From a bacterium D16-56 (lineage in GTDB: Bacteria > Bacillota > Clostridia > Lachnospirales > Lachnospiraceae), in contig RAYY01000014.1 of assembly GCA_003611875.1 (NCBI GenBank), positions 1-64,000 on the forward strand: a stretch of 64,000 bases of DNA. The letters are read 5' to 3'. A program made the position numbers and the translations under genes. Positions 7,492-16,750 of the stretch are shown piece by piece. Position 1 is the stretch's first letter, and every line of letters starts with the position of its first letter. The notes beneath the pieces are model-generated. The model ran no database searches and was not told the DNA's origin. It was given only the letters and a program-made list of their open reading frames with translations.

Positions 7492-9327
7492 CTACGCAGC
7501 TTTCACACCGCCAGCTCCGCTCTCCACCTCAAACTTGGTAAGTATCTGGGTCTTATAGATTTCCTCCCTCTCTTCCGCCTCCGGTGCAGCCTTGGCAACC
7601 ACTGTCCGTTTCGCCGCACCGCAGATATCCTTCTGCACCAGAGAAGCCCATACCCAGTCCTCAAACTCCCGGTATCCGCACACCCCTCCGGTAATCATTT
7701 CCGTCCGGCAGTATTTCTGAATCTCACATACGGTCTCTGCCATTTTCTCCAAAGTCTTCCTCTCCATGCCGGACACCCGTTTCAGGACACGCTCCACCAT
7801 GCCCTTTGCCGTCAGAGGTTCACAGTAGTGAATCATCCGCATTCTGGACAGCACCGACTCATTAAATCCGCGGCAGCCCTTATAGCCCATGTTGGTAGTC
7901 AGAAGAATCACGGTCTCCGGATTCCTTCTCACCACCTCCCCGCTTGTAAGGGTAATGGCCGCCCCATCGTCCAACAGCCCGTTGAGCTTCACCAGGGTTC
8001 CCGGCTTTGTGATCACCGAAGGCTCCTGAATCTCAATCACAGAAGGTCTCCTGCAGGCAGTGACAATGCTGGATTCCACCATCACATAATCCTTCTCCCC
8101 CTGGCCGTTCTGAAAACCGGTCTGGTACATAGCCGACAGAATCCTCTGAAACGCCTCCTCCTGGCTGATCTCCTCCTCATAGTTTCCACAGACACGCTCC
8201 AGGGCGGAAGCCGGGTCCATAACCATGTCCTCAAAGGTAGGCAGCTCTACCTCCGGCCTGGCCTCTTTCCCCCCAATATTGGGAATCATAGTGGACACCA
8301 GGTCCGTCTCATCCGTCCCTTCACCGCAGGTAAAGAAATAGTAAGGCATTCCCAAAAGTTGGGCCACCATTTTGGCGTTGGTCGTCTTTCCCGTTCCGGA
8401 CTCCCCAGCGCTCATAAATACCCGCATGGGCGTGTGCAGCACTGCCTCCACAATCTCCGTCACCTCCACCGGAACCTGGTAGTTCTCTGGCAGGGCAGGA
8501 ACCAGATCCTTCTCCCGTTCATCCAATGGGAACTTTCGGTTATACCCGGATTTCAGTTCTCCAATAGTCCCGGAACTTTTCACCGCCTCTTTTCTCTCCA
8601 GCACCCGAAACGTCCCGTAATCCGTCCTGGTTACGGCGTAACGGCCGTTTTTCAGACGGACTGTGGGAATCACGGTCACATTTCCCGCCGCAATCTCATC
8701 ATTACGAAATGGGATTCCCGCCGCACCTAAGCTGTCCCGGTTCTCCAATCTCCGGTACAGGTTGTCACAGCATAAAAAAGCACACTCCATGGCAAGGTCC
8801 ATGTCTGGGAATCCTTTGTCCTTTTCTCTCACAAATGTCCGAAAGCTGTCCTCAAACTCCTGGTCATGAATAGGGCCTTGTACCATACTGCCATAAGCCA
8901 AAAGCAGAAACATTTCCTTCCCGCTGGCTCCGCTCTCCCCAATCCTGGGATATGGGGACAGCATCTCTCCCTTCTTGACAGCAGCCCTCCAGTTTCCCTT
9001 TTTCGGGTCATAAATGAAAATCCGTATCTCATCCGCAGCCCCGGAAGAATCCACCGTCTCCACATAATACCGGCAGATCTGCCCATTTTCCGTCTCCACT
9101 CCCATAGCGCCTTTGCTTTTCCCATTTATGATGTCAGCCGCCAGAAGCATTCCCCGGAGCGTGACACTGTTTAAAGTGGCCCGCCTTCCCCTTGTCATCT
9201 TGTTGTGGACAGACAGGCAGGATTCCTCCGTTGAATCCTTCTTTCCCCTTCTCAACACTTCCGTATCAAAAGGGGCCGGCATGGAACGGGTAAATGTCCA
9301 GTTCTCCAGAATCTTCGTCTTTCCCAT
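7492..9327 (-). CDS. MoxR-like AAA+ ATPase
   Basis: About 611 aa. The N-terminal 290 residues are an uncharacterised alpha/beta region. An AAA_5/MoxR-like ATPase follows, with Walker A GESGTGKT at about 308-315, a GEGTDETDLVS segment typical of MoxR proteins, and a sensor-1-like VILLTTNMGYKG. ATP hydrolysis should drive remodelling through the VWA partner encoded 87 bp downstream. I chose the ATG at 9327, preceded by AAGGAG 11 bases away; an upstream GTG at 9360 has a poorer setting. The pairing with a VWA protein is the main support for function; the client is unknown. Confidence 0.75.
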   Translation of the reverse strand: MGKTKILENWTFTRSMPAPFDTEVLRRGKKDSTEESCLSVHNKMTRGRRATLNSVTLRGMLLAADIINGKSKGAMGVETENGQICRYYVETVDSSGAADEIRIFIYDPKKGNWRAAVKKGEMLSPYPRIGESGASGKEMFLLLAYGSMVQGPIHDQEFEDSFRTFVREKDKGFPDMDLAMECAFLCCDNLYRRLENRDSLGAAGIPFRNDEIAAGNVTVIPTVRLKNGRYAVTRTDYGTFRVLERKEAVKSSGTIGELKSGYNRKFPLDEREKDLVPALPENYQVPVEVTEIVEAVLHTPMRVFMSAGESGTGKTTNAKMVAQLLGMPYYFFTCGEGTDETDLVSTMIPNIGGKEARPEVELPTFEDMVMDPASALERVCGNYEEEISQEEAFQRILSAMYQTGFQNGQGEKDYVMVESSIVTACRRPSVIEIQEPSVITKPGTLVKLNGLLDDGAAITLTSGEVVRRNPETVILLTTNMGYKGCRGFNESVLSRMRMIHYCEPLTAKGMVERVLKRVSGMERKTLEKMAETVCEIQKYCRTEMITGGVCGYREFEDWVWASLVQKDICGAAKRTVVAKAAPEAEEREEIYKTQILTKFEVESGAGGVKAA

Positions 9328-9441
9328 AGGTTCGTTTTCTCCTTCTTTCTTCAATATCACCAGAATTAAATTTCATTCTGCTATTCATGGCATTGGATTA
9401 TTTTCATCCTATTGTCTTTCCCAAAAATCCACTTGTTCTCT

Positions 9442-11670
9442 CTAAGCCGCCACTGAAGGCACCGCCCCCAGCCTCTGCCTCTCCATTTCCTTTTGCAGCC
9501 GCACAGCCAGAAGTGTATTTCTCTTCCCGGCGTCCGTGTTGGAGATCGCTATAGCAAGGGCCTGCCGGCTCCCCACCAAGTGGACTCTCATTTTCGCCCT
9601 GGTGACTCCGGTGTAATACACATTCCGTTTCAGCATAGGATAAAAGCACTTCAAAACCGGAATGATCACCACCGGATACTCGCCACCCTGGCTCTTATGG
9701 ACACTGGTGGCATAAGCATGGTCCAACACAGCCAGTTCCTCCTCCTGATAGTTCCTTGCTATATCCCCGAAACTGACTCTCATTTCCCTGCTCCCATCCG
9801 GCTGCATGGTAATCCCCGTTACCTGCCCGATGTCGCCGTTGGAAATCTCCTCCGTGTTCTGGGTCTGCATAACCTTGTCCCCGACCCGGCAAACCGCAGA
9901 GCCATACCGCCACTCCCCCTTGTCCAGAGCTCCCGGATTGGCAATCTCCTGCAAGCGCCGGTTGAGGGCATTCACTCCCGCCTCCGTATTGACCCTGAGA
10001 GGCGAAAGCACCTGAACCATGTCCGCGTTCCCTCCAAAATTCCCAAGCTCCTTTCTGTAAAGATCGCCGATAATCTGCGCCGCTTCCTTATCATCCTCCG
10101 CCTTATGGAACTGAAAATCCTCCCCGAACAGCAGGGATTTCTGATTCCGGTTGATCAGGTCCGCATTTAAGATAATCCGGGAATCCTTGGCCTGCCGAAA
10201 GAACACGTCCAGCACCGTAAATGGAATCGCCCCGGAGGCAATCAGCTCCTTAAACACGCTCCCCGGCCCCACAGACGGAAGCTGGTCCACGTCTCCCACC
10301 AGCACCAGCCTTGCCCCGCTTTTTATCCTGGAAAACAGGACGGCCGCCAGCCACATGTCTGCCATGGTAAATTCATCCGCGATTACCAGGTCTTCCTCCA
10401 GAATCTCATCCTCCGAAACTTCCTCATCCTCCCCAGTCAGATACAGGGCCTTGTGAATGGTAAGGGCCGGGTAGCCCGTACTCTCTGAAAGCCGTTTCCT
10501 GGCCCGTCCCGTGGGAGCGCAGAGAAGAACCTGCTTCCCCTGCTCCTTCCTCTCAAATATTTTCAAGATCACTCCCAGAACCGTTGTCTTTCCCTTTCCA
10601 GGTCCGCCTGTGATAATGGAAACCTGGGACTGAAACACCATGCGCACCGCTTCCTTCTGCCTCTCAGCCAGCACAATGCCAAGCTCCGCCTGGACCTCCT
10701 CCAGCTCCCGTTCCACATCAAAACCATTTCCACTCTCCCTTAAAAGCCGTACCAGGTTCCCGGCCGCTGTCTGCTCCGCCTCCCGGTTTTTATTGAGGAA
10801 AATGGCGTTTCCGTCTGCCTGCAGGGACTTCTCCTTCAGAACCATCTCATTCCCGGCCCGGATAATGGCAGAACGCTCCACTCTCCCCCGCCCGAAGCCC
10901 TTGTTTAAAAGATATTCCGCCTTTTGAACCACCGTCCCGCTGTCCAGATACAGATGTCCTTCCTTCTGGGCCTCCTCCAGCACAAACCGGACCGCCGCCT
11001 TCACCCGTTCCGGTGCCTCTGGTGAAAACCCGGCGCTGGCCCTTGCGATAGGGTCAACGGTGAGAAAACCGAAGCCCTTAATCTCACAGAGCCGGTAGGG
11101 ATTCTTCCGGATCAATTCCACCGCCTCCAGGCCAAAATGTTCCTTGATCTTCTCCGCCTTTTTGGGAGTCACCTTATAGGGCGCAAGGTAGGCCATTAAC
11201 TCCCGGATCTCCCCGCTTTCCCCGTAAGATTCCTTGATTGCCTCCAGCCTGGCTTCCGTAATTCCCTTAATCTCCAGCAGCCGTTCCGGCTCCTTGTCAA
11301 GAACCGCAAAGGTATTCTCCCCGAACCGGTCCACAATCTTTTCCGCCAGCACCGGCCCGATTCCTTTTACCATGGAAGACAGGTAACTGCTGATCCCCTG
11401 TCTGGTCTTTGGAAGAAGGACATGGAACCCTTCCACCTTCAACTGCTTTCCAAACCGTTCCTTGTCCTCCCAGGTTCCTTCCAGTTCGATATCCACATGC
11501 TCCAGATCAGGAAGTTCCATGCCCACTGCCGTAAAAGAGACCCATTTTCCCTGGTCCGCCTTAATTGCGGGCATTGGAATCTTCTCCCTTTCCCTTGTCC
11601 GGTAGACTGCCACCGTATACCCGTTTCCGGGGTTTTTGTAGTTCTGCCATTCATGCTGACACACAATCAT
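9442..11670 (-). CDS. RecD2/YrrC-like ATP-dependent DNA helicase
   Basis: A 742-aa superfamily 1B helicase. Residues about 90-190 hold tandem helix-hairpin-helix-like segments (VKGIGPVLAEKIV, LLEIKGITEARL), as in RecD2. Walker A is GGPGKGKTT near residue 355, with a Lys where most relatives have Thr. DEFTMAD forms motif II, and a UvrD_C_2-like C-terminus contains YATSVHKSQGGEYP. RecD2 proteins unwind DNA 5' to 3'. Element-borne copies are associated with replication and recombination. It sits between a small membrane protein and the MoxR/VWA pair, on the same strand. GGAGGGCAGAAGG precedes the ATG. Confidence 0.85.
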   Translation of the reverse strand: MIVCQHEWQNYKNPGNGYTVAVYRTREREKIPMPAIKADQGKWVSFTAVGMELPDLEHVDIELEGTWEDKERFGKQLKVEGFHVLLPKTRQGISSYLSSMVKGIGPVLAEKIVDRFGENTFAVLDKEPERLLEIKGITEARLEAIKESYGESGEIRELMAYLAPYKVTPKKAEKIKEHFGLEAVELIRKNPYRLCEIKGFGFLTVDPIARASAGFSPEAPERVKAAVRFVLEEAQKEGHLYLDSGTVVQKAEYLLNKGFGRGRVERSAIIRAGNEMVLKEKSLQADGNAIFLNKNREAEQTAAGNLVRLLRESGNGFDVERELEEVQAELGIVLAERQKEAVRMVFQSQVSIITGGPGKGKTTVLGVILKIFERKEQGKQVLLCAPTGRARKRLSESTGYPALTIHKALYLTGEDEEVSEDEILEEDLVIADEFTMADMWLAAVLFSRIKSGARLVLVGDVDQLPSVGPGSVFKELIASGAIPFTVLDVFFRQAKDSRIILNADLINRNQKSLLFGEDFQFHKAEDDKEAAQIIGDLYRKELGNFGGNADMVQVLSPLRVNTEAGVNALNRRLQEIANPGALDKGEWRYGSAVCRVGDKVMQTQNTEEISNGDIGQVTGITMQPDGSREMRVSFGDIARNYQEEELAVLDHAYATSVHKSQGGEYPVVIIPVLKCFYPMLKRNVYYTGVTRAKMRVHLVGSRQALAIAISNTDAGKRNTLLAVRLQKEMERQRLGAVPSVAA

Positions 11671-11718
11671 CCTTCTGCCCTCCGTTCTTTCTTATTACGT
11701 TCCTCCCACTGTGGAAAC

Positions 11719-11745
11719 GGCAGGCAACCCTCTGCGTCGCCTGCC
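11719..11745. repeat. Short hairpin with a 17-mer echoed at 50682
   Basis: GGCAGGC (11719-11725) pairs with GCCTGCC (11739-11745). The T-tract is poor, so it is at best a weak minus-strand terminator in front of the RecD-like gene. The left part, GGCAGGCAACCCTCTGC, recurs with two changes at 50682-50698 just upstream of the sigma-like gene. The meaning is unclear. Confidence 0.35.
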
Positions 11746-11769
11746 AGGTCGTTGGAGAACCCATTCCTC

Positions 11770-12402
11770 CTAAACTACCCATGTAAGATACAGATATTTC
11801 CCCTGATCCTCTGCCATAAATCCTTCATCATTAAGGAGTCCAACAAGAGTCTCCCGGTCAGCTTCGGAAAATCCCGGTATGGCCCCGGCTCTTCGGTAGC
11901 CTTTCCCGGTATGGAAGTTGCAGATCCCGTCTTTCCGTATCCAGAATTCACCAACCTCTTTCTTCATCAGCTTCATGGCAACCGCCATGATCTTATCCTT
12001 TCCCACTTCCTCATACCAGGCTGCTGTCCGGCTGCTCTTTGCCATGTCCTGTCCGGATGTCTCAGCCTCCGGTACCGTTTCCTGCATTTTCTCATCTAAG
12101 TCCTTTACAGGGTCAAAGGGCGTCTCCCTCCCATCCGGATTCACATTCCTAAATCCTGGGTCATACTCATATGGGTCTTCACTCTTTTCCTGCCTTTTTC
12201 CATGAGTTTCCCCATTTCCCCGAACCAGCTTAAGCCTCCACTTCTCCTTCACAAAAAAGTGGTAGACAGCCAGCGGAACCACCAGGGCCATACCCTGCAC
12301 CAGAACCCCAAGGATTATGGGAGCCGCCAACTGGATGATCACCATGCCAAATACACATGCCAGAATTATGATTCCGGTCTTTCTTATCTTCTCTATACTC
12401 AT
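11770..12402 (-). CDS. Small membrane-anchored protein, unknown
   Basis: A 210-aa protein. Two adjacent hydrophobic segments (about residues 9-28 and 30-50) probably form a membrane hairpin. A polar, acidic cytoplasmic region follows, with YEYDPGFRNVNPDGRETPFD and a C-terminal alpha/beta part containing FWIRKDGICNF and GLLNDEGFM. I do not recognise a family. It is the first gene after the terminator at 12495-12530, with AGAAGGAG upstream of its ATG, and leads into the RecD-like helicase. Membrane attachment of the element's DNA machinery is possible, but this is inference. Confidence 0.6.
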   Translation of the reverse strand: MSIEKIRKTGIIILACVFGMVIIQLAAPIILGVLVQGMALVVPLAVYHFFVKEKWRLKLVRGNGETHGKRQEKSEDPYEYDPGFRNVNPDGRETPFDPVKDLDEKMQETVPEAETSGQDMAKSSRTAAWYEEVGKDKIMAVAMKLMKKEVGEFWIRKDGICNFHTGKGYRRAGAIPGFSEADRETLVGLLNDEGFMAEDQGKYLYLTWVV

Positions 12403-12494
12403 AACGTTCTCCTTCTCTCTTATTGTTTTTTACTCTTACAGTCATGCCGCACTTCAGCACAAATAGTTTACTTTCATACTTCCAAATAAAAACA

Positions 12495-12530
12495 GGGCTG
12501 GCAGAACAGATCCCTCCATTCTGCCAGCCC
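12495..12530 (-). terminator. Strong intrinsic terminator after ssb
   Basis: A perfect 12-bp stem (GGGCTGGCAGAA with TTCTGCCAGCCC) is followed on the minus strand by TGTTTTTATTT. It lies 42 bp after the SSB stop and should end the transcript carrying the annealase, primase and SSB genes. Confidence 0.9.
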
Positions 12531-12571
12531 CATAAACCTGCTGTTGACTCTCCCCCTTTATCCCATCTTTT

Positions 12572-13444
12572 TTAATGGAAGGGAAGCCCCTCATCCTCAA
12601 TCCCGTCAGGAATACTCATAAAGCCGTCAGCATAGGCAGAGGCACCTCTCGCCGCCGTTCCTCTGGCTGCCCCGGACCTTCCGGCCGCTACTGCTCCCGA
12701 AGCTGCCCCTCTGATAGCGGTACGGTTCGCAGCCGTTCTCTGTCCGGCTGTTGCACTTCTGGCTCCCGCCTGTGCGCTCCCGTTTCCTCCTGCCTGTCCT
12801 GCTCCCTGGGCTGCTCCGCTTCCGGCGGTCCGGCCTGCTGCCCCTGTTCTTGCTGCCTGACCTGCTGTTCCAGCCGTTCCCGTCCTGGCTGCCTGGTTTG
12901 CCGCCTGAATAGTTCCCGTCCTTCCCGTTCCTGCCCGGCCTGACGGCTGGTTCACTCCTTCTCTGGCTGCCTGCCCTGTCCCCGCTGCCGCTGTGCGGCC
13001 TGCTGATTGGGACATTCCTGCACCCGATGTCCGGCCCGTTCTTTGGGCTGCTCCTACCCCTGCCGCCTGACCTCCGGTTCCTGCCATTCCTGCTGCCTCT
13101 GTCGGCAGCTCCTGTCCCTCATCCCGTTTTCCGTCCGCAAACTCAATGTTGTCCACATACAGGGAATTTCCATACACCTTCTCCCCATTCCGGTTGGTGT
13201 AATTGTTATTTCTCATTTTCCCGTTAATGGCAATGCGGATTCCCTTGTAAAGATGTTTTTCCGCAAATTCCGCCCTCTTGTCAAAGGCAACACAAGGGAA
13301 GAAATCCGCCGTTTCCTCTCCCTCCGCCGCTTTGTAATTCCGGTCCACCGCAAGGACAAACTTTGCTATGGCCATCTGGCTGTCCTGGGAATAACGGATC
13401 TCCGGGTCCCTGGTGACTCTTCCTACAAATGTACATAAATTCAT
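12572..13444 (-). CDS. ssb: Single-stranded DNA-binding protein with long Ala/Gly/Arg linker
   Basis: About 290 aa. Residues 1-105 form the SSB OB-fold (MNLCTFVGRVTRDPEI, the YGNSLYVDNIEF region). A roughly 165-aa low-complexity linker of Ala, Gly, Arg, Thr and Gln follows, then the acidic tip IEDEGLPFH, close to the usual DDDLPF interaction tail. SSB coats single-stranded DNA during transfer or recombination and recruits partners through its tip. Most SSB linkers are Gly/Gln/Pro-rich and much shorter, so this positively charged Ala/Arg linker is unusual. I chose the start at MNLC (13444) by homology, with a GAGGAG-type site upstream. It is the last gene before the terminator. Confidence 0.9.
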   Translation of the reverse strand: MNLCTFVGRVTRDPEIRYSQDSQMAIAKFVLAVDRNYKAAEGEETADFFPCVAFDKRAEFAEKHLYKGIRIAINGKMRNNNYTNRNGEKVYGNSLYVDNIEFADGKRDEGQELPTEAAGMAGTGGQAAGVGAAQRTGRTSGAGMSQSAGRTAAAGTGQAAREGVNQPSGRAGTGRTGTIQAANQAARTGTAGTAGQAARTGAAGRTAGSGAAQGAGQAGGNGSAQAGARSATAGQRTAANRTAIRGAASGAVAAGRSGAARGTAARGASAYADGFMSIPDGIEDEGLPFH

Positions 13445-13465
13445 TCTTTTTCTCCTCCTCATAAA

Positions 13466-13909
13466 TTAAAATATTTTCTTTCCAAATATCTTTTCTCCCT
13501 CTTCCGGAAACAGTTCCATAAACAGCTGTGCATACCGCCTATAACCAGCGTCATTCAGAACCATCTCCAAAGAAATTTCCGACCAAATCAGAAGCTCCTC
13601 CTCCGGCACATGGTACGGCCCAGTCTTAAACTCCCCGCCGCTCCAGTAAGGCTCACACGGTTTCACCATTTCCTTTAACTGGGAAATGCTCTCTGCCTCA
13701 CAGACGATACGGCTCTTTTTCTGTGCCATCCCCAGAACCAGTTCAAACAGGATTCCCCTTTCAGCCTCACCGGACGCCTTTCTCTTTATATCCGAAAGCG
13801 CCTCCACAATGGCCTTCTTTAACCGTTCCTCTTTCCTTTCATCCTCCAAAACCTGCCTTTTCCCATGACGGTATACCGCCTCCAAAAGCAGCCGCTCTGC
13901 AAAATACAT
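13466..13909 (-). CDS. Hypothetical protein overlapping the primase gene end
   Basis: A 147-aa mostly helical protein, rich in Glu and Lys in its first half (RQVLEDERKEERLKKAIVEA) and aromatic in its second. Its first 71 bases overlap the primase 3' end in another frame, starting at an ATG with GGAAATGGAAG upstream. The ssb start follows its stop by about 20 bp. Tight packing between primase and SSB suggests a role with them, but I recognise no family. Coding beyond the overlap looks normal, so I accept it as real. Confidence 0.6.
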   Translation of the reverse strand: MYFAERLLLEAVYRHGKRQVLEDERKEERLKKAIVEALSDIKRKASGEAERGILFELVLGMAQKKSRIVCEAESISQLKEMVKPCEPYWSGGEFKTGPYHVPEEELLIWSEISLEMVLNDAGYRRYAQLFMELFPEEGEKIFGKKIF

Positions 13910-15161
13910 CTTCCATTTCCTGCTCCCTTCTCAGTTTCAAATGTCCCCACCAGTAATCATCAATCCCCTTATAGTTTCCGTTCCAGGTTCCCTCCGGCCC
14001 GCAGTCCCAACGCTTCTGGATACAGCGCAGCCCCAGCCTGTGGCAGATCTCATAAAGTTTCCGGCACCCCTCCTGTATCTGGTCCCGCTTTGCTCTCTTA
14101 TGGGGGCAGGACAAAAAATCCTCATAGATTCCCGTCTCCCAGTCCGCACCCCCACACTTCTCACAGACCGGCTCCTTGTAATCTCCCTGACAGGAAACCG
14201 GCATAAGCTTGTCCATGTCATAATACTCATGAACTTCCTCAAGACCATTTTCCTTTAACTCCGCAAGGCTTTTTTCCAGCTCCTTGTACTGGTTCACCCC
14301 AGGCACCCCAAGAAAACTGTAACCGGACATGGCATAGGCCGCAGACGCTTTCAGGATTCCTTCCGTCACCCGCACCACCTTTCCATAAGGGTCCCCGAAA
14401 AATCCAACCGGGCTTCTGCTGCCTGTGCCCTCAGGTTTATTGGTGCTGCTGAACCACAGATATTTCCTTCCGTCATAAGGAGAATCCAGCCGGATCTGAA
14501 AACCGGTTATATACCCGCCAATACTCCGGACCGGACACAAAATCCCATGGTTACGGCCATAAAAGGCAGCGTCCCAGTTTCCCCGGCTGTTGACAAAAAA
14601 GCCTGGGATTCCCCTAAGGGAATGTCCCTCCTTCAATAACCTCCTGGCAATCCCTTCCGTACCGGAAACAGGCGTACTCCGAAACTGAAATTCCTCTATC
14701 TGCTCCCTGCCAAAGCCCCGGTTCAGAAGATTCCTTCTGTGGGATTCCGTCAATGTCAGAAGTTCCAGAAGGCTTTCATACACCCGGCTTCTTGCTTCAA
14801 AATCCGGTTCCTCCTGTTCCCTCCGGTCATAAACTGCAGGCGGCCGATAGGTTCTATGAGACACGGTGTCATACCCTGATTTCCCAAGAGCCTCCAAAAT
14901 CTCCCGGTAAGCCCTCTTGTAGCGGTCTTCCCCATAAATACCCTGCATTTCCGCATACAGGGTCAGCATGTTGCCCTGGGAGCCGCAGTTAAAGCAGCGG
15001 TATGTATTGCAGGGATTCCCGTCCTTCAAGACACGGAAATTCATTTTTCCCCGCCTGTCTCCGCAGAACGGACAGACAACATTAAAGGAATTTCCCTCCG
15101 TCAGCCTTTCAATCCCCAAAAGGTCTGCCACTTCTGAAATATCGAATTTCGGTTCATACAC
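13839..15161 (-). CDS. DNA primase-like protein, CHC2 zinc finger and Toprim
   Basis: A 440-aa protein. An N-terminal CHC2-type zinc finger contains CPFCG and, about 22 residues on, CFNCGSQGN. A Toprim-like domain near 260-320 has a Glu in VTEGILKA and the acidic pair in YYDMDK. A further CEKCGG near residue 335 suggests another metal site. The family makes RNA primers on single-stranded DNA, and mobile-element versions restart synthesis after conjugative or phage-like replication. It stands between the ERF annealase and SSB, which fits. At about 440 aa it is shorter than chromosomal DnaG and lacks an obvious helicase-binding domain. GAGGGTGT precedes the ATG. Confidence 0.8.
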   Translation of the reverse strand: MYEPKFDISEVADLLGIERLTEGNSFNVVCPFCGDRRGKMNFRVLKDGNPCNTYRCFNCGSQGNMLTLYAEMQGIYGEDRYKRAYREILEALGKSGYDTVSHRTYRPPAVYDRREQEEPDFEARSRVYESLLELLTLTESHRRNLLNRGFGREQIEEFQFRSTPVSGTEGIARRLLKEGHSLRGIPGFFVNSRGNWDAAFYGRNHGILCPVRSIGGYITGFQIRLDSPYDGRKYLWFSSTNKPEGTGSRSPVGFFGDPYGKVVRVTEGILKASAAYAMSGYSFLGVPGVNQYKELEKSLAELKENGLEEVHEYYDMDKLMPVSCQGDYKEPVCEKCGGADWETGIYEDFLSCPHKRAKRDQIQEGCRKLYEICHRLGLRCIQKRWDCGPEGTWNGNYKGIDDYWWGHLKLRREQEMEDVFCRAAAFGGGIPSWEKAGFGG

Positions 15162-15203
15162 CCTCTGGCTTTTCCTCCTTCATGTGTGGCTGTCTCTAAC
15201 CTC

Positions 15204-16679
15204 CTATGCCGCCATTGCTGCCTCTAAAAGAACCCTTGCCCCAATTCTCAGTTCCTCATTACGCCCCCGATAGGAGTTGACAAACCATTTCAGGTTCTGG
15301 ATTCCATCTTCCCCACTTCTGGCGATCTCTCCCAGGGTCTTCCCCCGGTAAAGCCCGCAGTTGCAGATCACGTTGCTGGCCTCCTCCACCGTCATGCCGC
15401 CCTGGCTTCCTGCCGTGTTTACAGGCGGCTGTACCGGATTGATTGGATTTGCCTGGTTTGCTGTATTAGGTCTGGCTGCATTGGGTTTGGCTGTATTGGG
15501 TCTGGCCGCTGTATTCGTCATGTTACCTGCACTGAACCTGTTAGGCGCATGAGACATTCCGGCTCCTGCCCCATTTGGCACATTCGCTGTATTCGCCGTA
15601 TTTACTGTATTCCCAGCATTTGCCCCATTCCTTGTCTCTGCCCCATTGGGCATATCTCCATGATTCGCCGTACTTATCGTATTTGCCGCCTGGGAAATAT
15701 TCCCCGCACCTGCTCCATTGCCCATATCTCCACGATTCGCCGCATTCCCCTGAACATTCCGGCTTCCCTTCTGAACATTCCTGCCACCATTGCCATTCGC
15801 CTTTGCACCCACAGAACTGGTTTCCGCCAAATTCAGCGGTTCTCCTGCGCTCTCCGGCAGCGTCACCATAGTCCCCTGGTCCGGTCCTATCAGGGATTGA
15901 TTTACAGAATAACCTTCCGGTTCTTCCGACAGATATTCCTCCGTCATTTCCTCCGATTGTTCCCCTGCTCTTTCTCCCCCATCCTGAAAACCGTCAGCCG
16001 CTTCCTGCAAACCATTTATCGCTTCACCTTCCACATTTCCTATCTCCCGGCCGAACACAGCTCCATTCTCTACGGGTTCCCCCGTTTCCTGAAATTCCTC
16101 TTCCGGCTCCCGAAATGCCGCCGTCTCCATGCCGCCTTCCTGGGGATACCCGTTCTCCTCCCCATAACTCCACGCTCCGTCTAAAGCCCCGTCCATTTCT
16201 CCCTGGCCCACATCAGAGCCTGGAACCACATTTCTCATATCCGGGTCGTCTCCGCCCTGGTTGATACAGAACTTATTTAACAGATAATATTTCAGACAGT
16301 ACGTCCACCCGCTTCCCTTTGCCTTCTCCGGCATCTGGTGAAAACCAATGGCATGGGCCGTCACCTGGAACTGATCCTCCCCATTCTCCCCATTAGTCCA
16401 CTGAAACGTCAGATCCGCCTCATAAATCCACATCTGGTACAGAGGAATAAACTCCACAAACATGGGATTTCCCCTCTCATCCTTCTTAGTGACTGTCTCC
16501 GATACGATGTCAAAATTAACCCCGTACTCATTCATAGCCGGCGTCAGATACCGGAAAATATCATCAATCTTCACAAAATCATAGCTCACTTCCTCACTGT
16601 ACGCCTGCTTCACCAGAGACGGAATCCTTGCCCGAATCCGCACCATTTTTTCCTGAAGCGTCAATCTCTTATTCTCCAT
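15204..16679 (-). CDS. erf: ERF-family single-strand annealing protein
   Basis: A 491-aa protein. Residues 1-155 match the ERF superfamily (PF04404), including the characteristic run from AHAIGFHQMPEKAKGSG to LKYYLLNKFCI and GGDDPD. Next comes an acidic region, then a long Asn/Ala/Thr/Gly-rich repetitive linker (about residues 290-425). The last 60 residues contain GLYRGKTLGEIA, which resembles the exonuclease X-like C-terminal motif found in some annealases. ERF proteins anneal complementary strands, usually with an exonuclease; a YqaJ nuclease is encoded two genes upstream. The linker is encoded by visibly repeated DNA at about 15,400-15,800. GGAGGAATGTGAT precedes the ATG. Confidence 0.85.
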   Translation of the reverse strand: MENKRLTLQEKMVRIRARIPSLVKQAYSEEVSYDFVKIDDIFRYLTPAMNEYGVNFDIVSETVTKKDERGNPMFVEFIPLYQMWIYEADLTFQWTNGENGEDQFQVTAHAIGFHQMPEKAKGSGWTYCLKYYLLNKFCINQGGDDPDMRNVVPGSDVGQGEMDGALDGAWSYGEENGYPQEGGMETAAFREPEEEFQETGEPVENGAVFGREIGNVEGEAINGLQEAADGFQDGGERAGEQSEEMTEEYLSEEPEGYSVNQSLIGPDQGTMVTLPESAGEPLNLAETSSVGAKANGNGGRNVQKGSRNVQGNAANRGDMGNGAGAGNISQAANTISTANHGDMPNGAETRNGANAGNTVNTANTANVPNGAGAGMSHAPNRFSAGNMTNTAARPNTAKPNAARPNTANQANPINPVQPPVNTAGSQGGMTVEEASNVICNCGLYRGKTLGEIARSGEDGIQNLKWFVNSYRGRNEELRIGARVLLEAAMAA

Positions 16680-16750
16680 ATCACATTCCTCCTAGTATAA
16701 TATGTAGCGCCCCCTCACCGAAGGTTCGGCGGCAGGACGTTGGAAGGCCT

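Noticed and set aside
12572-13138. Repeated GC-rich DNA in ssb as a possible CRISPR or repeat array
   Set aside because: The units are irregular and follow codon triplets of an Ala/Gly/Arg linker; no spacer/repeat regularity.
15549-16184. Plus-strand 211-aa ORF opposite the ERF gene
   Set aside because: Product of the repeated DNA coding the ERF linker; Ile, His and Cys-rich mirror sequence.
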